64,000 bases of DNA from Lasioglossum baleicum (Eukaryota; Arthropoda; Insecta; Hymenoptera; Halictidae): NCBI RefSeq assembly GCF_051020765.1, contig NC_134940.1, positions 16,381,712-16,445,711 on the forward strand, read 5' to 3'. Below the pieces are notes generated by a model. That model saw only the letters and a program-made list of their open reading frames with translations, was not told where the DNA came from and searched no databases. Shown one piece after another: positions 57,015 through 64,000 of this stretch. How positions within the stretch are numbered: position 1 is the first letter of the stretch; every line of letters begins with the position of its first letter. Made by a program: the position numbers and the translations under genes.

Positions 57015-57627
57015 CGCACAGTGGTCCAAACGGCCGATTTAGGACTGCAAAAGTCTAAACGCTTCTAATAATCAATAATTCTGTGTTACATGTATTCTAT
57101 ACACATTAGGTAAGTATAAAGAAGGCTAATAGAGTTCCGTAAGTTTATTGAAATATTGTTTTTTCTTAAAATATAGCAGAGGAAGCATCGTTTTTCAATT
57201 TATAATGCCAGTTTTAATTTACAGTGACAGAAAAGAGAAACTTGTACACAATTCTTCTTAAAAAACTTAAAAAATAAATTTCTTAATACTCCCTTGAGAA
57301 ACATTATTCAAACACTTCCGAAAAATTGTTTCATCTTTTTTTCATATCTTCCTAATGCTTCTGAACACGGCTATTATAATTAGAATCAATATTAACGTTC
57401 TAAACAATAAATAATAGGTGAAAAGGATATCCTTTATATCGATGTACTTTTCATACTGCTACTTTCAACCTATGCCACACTTAACAATAATTGATTCGAC
57501 AAGTAAAATTGTCGATTTTAGCTTCTACAGACATGTGTGTTGATGTAAGAAACAGTATTAAATGCCTACTTCATGTTTGGTTTTTTGATTTTTGCAATCC
57601 TAAATCGGCCGTTTGGACCATTGTGCG
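57015..57627. mobile_element. 613-bp element with about 40-bp terminal inverted repeats
   Basis: Left CGCACAGTGGTCCAAACGGC, continuing CGATTTAGGACTGCAAAA, is repeated in reverse complement at the right end with two mismatches. The A+T-rich interior lacks any frame for a transposase. Confidence 0.85.
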
Positions 57628-57996
57628 TCGTGTCTTTCTGCGTCACGGCCGCACAGACAGTCAATGAAGTGGAAAGAGAAGAGAGAAGACGACGAGAAGG
57701 GGAGGGTTACTGACGCTCGACCCGTCTCACCCCCGTTCCATCGCTTCCGGTAAAACGGGGAGAGTTAATTTACGCGTCGCCGTAGTTCGATTAATCCTCG
57801 CACGCGCGAGATTTCGCCGAACAGAAGGATCGGAAGGACCAGGAGGACCTCCATCGGCCGGTAATTGCACGAGAGTTCCGTGAAATAATATAATCCGACG
57901 TGCTCGACGAGCTCGACATGCTTGACGTACCGAAGGTTGAACCTCTCACCTCTCTCCTCTCTCCACTCTCCTCTCTCCACTCTTCGCTCTCATCAT

Positions 57997-58054
<58 letters not shown>

Positions 58055-59080
58055 GTCACCATTGACGTCACCCGTTGATTCTGGGAACGACGAATCCCCG
58101 TAGCTTCGAGAACCTGACGAGAGAGGGGATGTACACGCCGCGTGGTGTGGTGATAACGGAGGGAGAAGGAGGAACCAGGATTCAGGGATGTTCCATTGAC
58201 GGGTCCTGGACCAAGGTATCGTCTGTCTCGACGTAATATTTCCATGTTGGGATCGCAGATCCAGAACGTCGTAAATCCGGTTTATTTGGTCTTACAATTA
58301 GAATCCGGGCTCCAGACACGCGTTTTCTTTGTTCTTTCTACGGAATCAGAAAATTTATACTTCGCTGTCGTCGGCGCCCGAATAAATCAATTTCTTCGAT
58401 AAGTTCCCTTGCAAGCCACGCTTTTTTCCGAAATATAACCCGTACGAATTTCAGTTACCTAAATGTCTGCAAACAAATCATTTCATAAGAGTTAACGTTT
58501 CGCGGGGATTAATTTTGAGGTTAAAAAGGAAACAACTATATAAATATGTACATAAATAGACAATACAGTACATTACGCTATCGAATGGCTGATAACCGTT
58601 GCAACGCATACCTCTTCTATAAATAAAAATCCGTATGAATTCCTGAAACCGATCGATGCGTTAATTATTTAATTTGAGGTTAAGCGGATGCATAAATGTA
58701 AGTACTTACGTAAGTGCATTTGGTTCGTAGTGAGGAAACGAGGCTGGTCGTCGCGTCGCGTCGGTAGTCAGTAGTATAAGTCTGCGTTGGGCCGGGCATT
58801 TCGGTTCGTCGATACTACCCTGCCAGGCGGAAAACGTTGCCAGTCGAGGGAGCAGGATATCCCGGAGGAATAATAGATCGATGTTTCGGCCTGTATAGTA
58901 AGACAAGGGACGCCTGTTGATATAAAACAGGAGTAACTTCATTCATGAGAATAGCTGAACGCGAACACGTTGCGCCATTTCGGAATTTCCCCGACGATTT
59001 CAATTCTACGAAATGATATACTTCGCGCACCGAATCGTTTTCCAAGAAGTATGTAACCTCTAGCTTTTCTCGCAGCAATT
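57628..59080. other. intergenic, (CT)n microsatellite, no gene seen
   Basis: A pure CT run lies at about 58000-58053. Nothing else supported. Confidence 0.5.
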
Positions 59081-59309
59081 TTTTTTTTTGCTTATTTTAC
59101 GTCGCTTTGTGAACTCCTATTCAGGAATTATTTCGCGACGGGACCTACAGTAGTTTTTATAAGGTGGGTTCCGAACCACCTTAGGCTCCACAGTTTACAG
59201 AGCACATGGAGTATATTTCCAGAGGTGCCGGCGTCGGGGATCGAACCCGCGATCACGGAGTCTGTAGTCTGTAGGCGCGCGCTCTACCCACTGAGCCATT
59301 GCGTGCCCC
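59081..59309 (-). mobile_element. tRNA-derived SINE with 12-bp target duplication
   Basis: On the minus strand the head (59309 to about 59225) carries RNA polymerase III boxes: TGGCTCAGTGGGTAGAGC (A box) and GGGTTCGATCCC (B box). A non-tRNA body follows and ends in poly(A), seen as T's at 59081-59089. Exact CTCGCAGCAATT copies flank it (59069-59080, 59310-59321). Confidence 0.93.
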
Positions 59310-60465
59310 CTCGCAGCAATTATCAAGTTTCGAATCGAAATTATTAATATTTCACTAAAAAATTAACCAAAAAAATGAAGGATTGTTTTCCCGTGTAGAT
59401 ACATACATACATGATACATACATATTGATTTGCCTGAGTACACGACCGAAGCGAAATTACGAAATCCCGGACTTACCGATATCGCGTGTAGCCATGAAGA
59501 GCTCCTTCGAATTTTCGAAATGCTCTAAATTTTGTAACGAATTTTTTCAGATTTCTATGTACGCTGGTTCTCAGTTTAGTTGTGTTTTTCGTTTCAAAGA
59601 ACGTGAAGAGCATTGCAAAATGTGAATAATTCCGATTTTGTGCGCGCGAGTACGAACTTTTGTAGCCGATTGTATTAACGTATTGTGAAAAAGGCGGGAA
59701 AAACAAATGGGTTCGCAAAACGGTCGACGAAATGGAAGATGAAAAAAGGAAAAGATTATTCGCGTATTTCCCCTGTCGAGAAATTATCAAATTATTCGTT
59801 TAATGAAAAATTGATTGCGATAAGAAAGTTCGAGTTTGTTCCCATTTCGATGAAGCAATAACACCGACGAGATTCCTTATACCTCGTCTGTGCCAATAAG
59901 TAGATCACGGCGCGACTATGTATCACCGCACGATATTAAACAGAGACTCACAGTGACTCACACAAACACTTTCGATTTGCGGTGCTCGAAACATAGTTGT
60001 GCGATCGCTAAATCGATATTGATTTTTGACTCTGTTCCATACATCGTATTCTTCCTATTCCAATTGAAATTCGATAGAGGAATCATTTTCAAACATTTTT
60101 GAACAATTTGGACAGTTCTTCACATTCATGTGTGGACGGAAACTGTTGACAGGGAAAGTGTCACCATAATAGTGAACGGTGAGTACTTGATCTTCATTTT
60201 GTAATCATTGGAATTCGAAGTTATTCGAGCAATTTTAAACTGATGCAAGGAAGAAGTTAATTATACAATACGGTCACGTTCCGACAGCTTGAGAATTGCT
60301 AGTTTCTTCATGAGATATTCGCGAAGTCTCTTGACCCTTCGATACACAAGGTGAATCGGTGACAAATCACCATCGGAAGAAACTCGTTAATATTTTGCAA
60401 AATGTAAGGTTCCAAAAAATATCGAGTATTTATTCTGTTACACTCTTTAAGCGATTTTCATTCAT
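59310..60465. other. intergenic, no gene seen
   Basis: Short open frames only, without recognisable content. Confidence 0.5.
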
Positions 60466-60690
60466 TAGTCGAGTAAAAACACGTGCGAGAGGATGCATTC
60501 CGCGGGTTAGTCGAGTAAAAACACGTGCGAAGAGGATGCATCCCGCAGGCTAGTCGAGTAAAAACACGTGCGAGAGGATGCATCCCGCAGGCTAGTCATG
60601 TAAAAACACGTGCGAGAGGATGCATCCCGCAGGTTAGTCGAGTGAAAAACACGTGCGAGAGGATGCATCCCGCAGGCTAGTCGAGTAAAA
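60466..60690. repeat. 42-bp minisatellite, first array (about 5.3 units)
   Basis: Unit starts TAGTCGAGTAAAAACACGTG and continues GCGAGAGGATGCATCCCGCAG. Units here are 42-43 bases with small indels, so they look older or more diverged than the second array. Confidence 0.95.
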
Positions 60691-60699
60691 AGAGAGGCC

Positions 60700-60900
60700 T
60701 TTAGTTGCGCACAATACGATTGCCCACATGCACATTGCGCACATATCTTTTGGACACAGCATGATTGGGCACAAGTACAATCGGACACATCTCGATTGCG
60801 CACAAGAAGATTCGGACACATCTCGATTGCGCACAAGAAGAATCGGTCACATCTCGATTGCGCACAAATACAATTGGATTCATCTTTATTGGGCACAGAT
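60700..60900. repeat. degenerate tandem repeat, about 27-30 bp unit
   Basis: Repeats of ACATCTCGATTGCGCACAAG with variable linkers between the two minisatellite arrays; about seven degenerate copies. Confidence 0.8.
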
Positions 60901-61254
60901 AAAATATAAAATTGCTAGAATTGCTTACAGTAATTTTGAACGCAGATGGAAATACGGCCGATGGCAGATGGAAATGATGGAAGTGCATATCTAGGTTTAT
61001 GAATTCTTGTGAAGGATCTGCCAAATACACCTAGACGAATTAATTTTTGAAGTGTAGAAATGAATGGTTTTTGGTGTGTGCAATAAATTTTAGGTTATAA
61101 TGTTTTTACTCGAAATATGGTTTCGATAGTGTCTGTATTAAGAGATAAGATTTGTGCAGGAAGAGTACATTAATTATATGTAAATATAACACGTGCCACG
61201 GAAAAATGAGTAGATTGTTCGATTTTTAATATTAATGTGATTGTGAATTAAAAC

Positions 61255-61640
61255 CAGGGGGTCCAAGCTGGCGTGTTAAAAATTTAACCAGTATTTCAGC
61301 GCCGCCTATGATCTGGGAACGGAACTAATAACAGTATATATAGATATAAAGCGGTAGACGGTTGGAGAAAAAACTGTTTACCCGACCAGGATTCGAACCT
61401 CGGTCTACCGCTTGGTAGTCCAACTCTTTAGCTGATTGGCCCACCGACGATCTTATAAAACCGTCGAAAATTTTGGTATATGTATCGCAATGAATGACTC
61501 TCGTAGCTTTTGGCGCGATAGGCACACGCACGCAAAAACTGCAGCGACACCAACGCCGCCTGACATTCGGGATACGCAACTTACTGGTTAAACTATTCCC
61601 ATTACAGCTTGGACCAGCTTGGACCCCCTGATTAAAACAT
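61255..61640. mobile_element. inverted-repeat element holding a tRNA-like sequence
   Basis: AGGGGGTCCAAGCTGG near the left is matched by CCAGCTTGGACCCCCT at the right. Inside, the minus strand from about 61455 to 61370 has an A-box-like GGCCAATCAGCTAAAGAGTTGG and a B box GGTTCGAATCC, but the acceptor arms do not pair well. I read it as a tRNA-derived pseudogene or SINE, not a working tRNA gene. Confidence 0.55.
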
Positions 61641-61928
61641 TGACAACGAAGAGCGAAGGACTGAAAAATTACACGAATGTATAGAATTGATTTCACAGCT
61701 CCCGAATAATTCTGTGTGAAAAAGATAATTTAGATAAGTATTTTTTGCCTATAAAATGTAATCATTTTTCTGAGTAATGAATACGATACTTTGTGTTTCT
61801 TTATATTTTTCTTTTACATGTGGTGTACAAAGCAGATCTACTAGCTGAACTATTTTAATTGGAACGCATGGTCAGATCCTGATGGTCAGATCCGCAAGGA
61901 AAGTCTTCTCACGGTGAGTAATCACGGC

Positions 61929-64000
61929 TAGTCGAGTAAAAACACGTGCGAGAGGATGCTTCCCGCAGGCTAGTCGAGTAAAAACACGTGCGAGAAGATG
62001 CATCCCGCAGGCTAGTCGAGTAAAAACACGTGGGAGAGGATGCATCCCGCAGGCTAGTCGAGTAGAAACACGAGCGAGAGGATGCATCCCGCAGGCTAGT
62101 CGAGTAGAAACACGTGCGAGAGGATGCTTCCCGCAGGCTAGTCGAGTAGAAACACGTGCGAGAGGATGCATCCCGCAGGCTAGTCGAGTAGAAACACGTG
62201 CGAGAGGATGCATCCCGCAGGCTAGTCGAGTAAAAACACGTGCCAGAGGATGCATCCCGCAGGCTAGTCGAGTAAAAACACGTGCGAGAGGATGCATCCC
62301 GCCGGCTAGTCGAGTAAAAACAAGTGCGAGAGGATGCTTCCCGCAGGCTAGTCGAGTAAAAACACGTGCGAGAGGATGCTCTCCGCAGGCTAGTCGAGTA
62401 GATACACGTGCGAGAGGATGCATCCCGCAAGCTAGTCGAGTAGAAACACGTGCGAGAGGATGCATCCCGCAGGCTAGTCGAGTAAAAACACGTGCGAGGG
62501 GATGCATCCCGCAGGCTAGTCGAGTAAAAACACGTGCGAGAGGATGCATCCCGCAGGCTAGTCGAGTAAAAACACGTGCGAGAGGATGCTCCCCGCAGGC
62601 TAGTCGAGTAAAAACACGTGCGAGAGGATGCTCTCCGCAGGCTAGTCGAGTAAAAACACGTGCGAGAGGATGCTCTCCGCAGGCTAGTCGAGTAAAAACA
62701 CGTGCGAGAGGCTGCATCCCGCAGGCTAGTCGAGTAGAAACACGTGCGAGAGGATGCATCCCGCCGGCTAGTCGAGTAAAAACAAGTGCGAGAGGATGCT
62801 TCCCGCAGGCTAGTCGAGTAAAAACACGTGCGAGAGGATGCTCTCCGCAGGCTAGTCGAGTAGATACACGTGCGAGAGGATGCATCCCGCAAGCTAGTCG
62901 AGTAGAAACACGTGCGAGAGGATGCATCCCGCAGGCTAGTCGAGTAAAAACACGTGCGAGGGGATGCATCCCGCAGGCTAGTCGAGTAAAAACACGTGCG
63001 AGAGGATGCATCCCGCAGGCTAGTCGAGTAAAAACACGTGCGAGAGGATGCTCCCCGCAGGCTAGTCGAGTAAAAACACGTGCGAGAGGATGCTCTCCGC
63101 AGGCTAGTCGAGTAAAAACACGTGCGAGAGGATGCTCTCCGCAGGCTAGTCGAGTAAAAACACGTGCGAGAGGCTGCATCCCGCAGGCTAGTCGAGTAGA
63201 AACACGTGCGAGAGGATGCATCCCGCAGGCTAGTCGAGTAGAAACACGTGCTAGGGGATGCATCCCGCAGGCTAGTCGAGTAAAAACACGTGCTAGGGGA
63301 TGCTTCCCGCAGGCTAGTCGAGTAAAAACACGTGCGAGAGGATGCTTCCCGCAGGCTAGTCGTGTAGAAACACGTGCGAGAGGATGCATCCCGCAGGCTA
63401 GTCGAGTAAAAACACGTGCCAGAGGATGCATCCCGCAGGCTAGTCGAGTAAAAACACGTGCGAGAGGATGCATCCCGCAGGCTAGTCGAGTAAAAACACG
63501 TGCTAGGGGATGCTTCCCGCAGGCTAGTCGAGTAAAAACACGTGCGAGGGGATGCATCCCGCAGGCTAGTGGAGTAAAAACACGTGCGAGAGGATGCATC
63601 CCGCAGGCTAGTCGAGTAGAAACACGTGCGAGAGGATGCATCCCGCAGGCTAGTCGAGTAGAAACACGTGCGAGAGGATGCATCCCGCAGGCTAGTCGAG
63701 TAGAAACACGTGCGAGAGGATGCTTCCCGCAGGCTAGTCGAGTAGAAACACGTGCGAGAGGATGCATCCCGCAGGCTAGTCGAGTAGAAACACGTGCGAG
63801 AGGATGCATCCCGCAGGCTAGTCGAGTAGAAACACGTGCGAGAGGATGCATCCCGCAGGCTAGTCGAGTAGAAACACGTGCGAGAGGATGCTTCCCGCAG
63901 GCTAGTCGAGTAGAAACACGTGCGAGAGGATGCATCCCGCAGGCTAGTCGAGTAGAAACACGTGCGAGAGGATGCATCCCGCAGGCTAGTCGAGTAAAAA
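61929..64000. repeat. 42-bp minisatellite, second array (at least 49 units, runs off window)
   Basis: Tandem copies of the same 42-base unit, nearly indel-free. Each unit usually has CACGTG and the palindrome GGATGCATCC. Variants (GCTTCC, GCTCTCC, GCTCCCC, CTGCATCC; CGAGTAGAAAC or CGAGTAAAAAC) are ordered in blocks: 62301-62762 is repeated as 62763-63224, exactly 11 units later. Because 42 is divisible by 3, the minus strand stays open (701 codons, period RLACGMHPLARVFT). I regard this as a consequence of the repeat, not as a gene. Confidence 0.95.

Noticed and set aside
61370..61460. Functional tRNA gene on the minus strand
   Set aside because: A and B boxes are present but the acceptor and T stems do not pair properly, and it sits inside an inverted-repeat element, so a tRNA-derived repeat is more likely.
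60466..64000. CRISPR-like array
   Set aside because: The repeats are directly contiguous with no unique spacers, and the DNA is clearly animal; it is a minisatellite.

Overview
This window is nuclear DNA of an insect, most likely a hymenopteran (bee, wasp or ant). It has intron-containing animal genes, CpG-rich and A+T-rich stretches, many short inverted-repeat transposons, and a neuropeptide precursor encoding SVPIYQEPRF, a peptide of the hymenopteran NVP type. All calls are by reading. Exons were joined by hand from GT/AG signals, phase and family resemblance.

Layout. (1) 159-5144 (+): 3' part of a ZNF318-like matrin-type zinc-finger gene. (2) 6828-9748 (-): ADP-dependent glucokinase in five exons, with an 0.9 kb inverted-repeat transposon in its last intron. 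(3) 10654-13301 (-): a three-exon gene fusing a transposon-type integrase core to 15 C2H2 zinc fingers. (4) 14815-17833 (+): proteasome subunit Rpn1/PSMD2, with a hAT-type MITE just upstream. (5) 19329-24703 (-): CACHD1-like membrane protein (VWA and Cache domains) in nine exons. (6) 25385-26135: a dead, 5'-truncated LINE. (7) 27299-29327 (-): an ankyrin-repeat protein in five exons. (8) 34347-48017 (-): the neuropeptide precursor, eight exons over about 13.7 kb with introns full of MITEs. (9) 48018-61900: no gene that I can support; Helitron-like, pogo-like, hAT-like, SINE and other repeats. (10) 60466-60690 and 61929-64000: a 42-bp minisatellite that runs off the window.

The protein-coding genes do not form one pathway. 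They are a mix of housekeeping genes (PSMD2, ADPGK), nuclear regulators (ZNF318-like, integrase-zinc finger), a membrane protein (CACHD1-like) and a secreted neuropeptide.

The most unusual items are the integrase-zinc finger fusion (a probable domesticated transposon protein), the intact peptide gene with two possible 3' ends, and the large minisatellite. Each minisatellite unit carries a CACGTG E-box and a second palindrome, and the array shows an 11-unit higher-order duplication.
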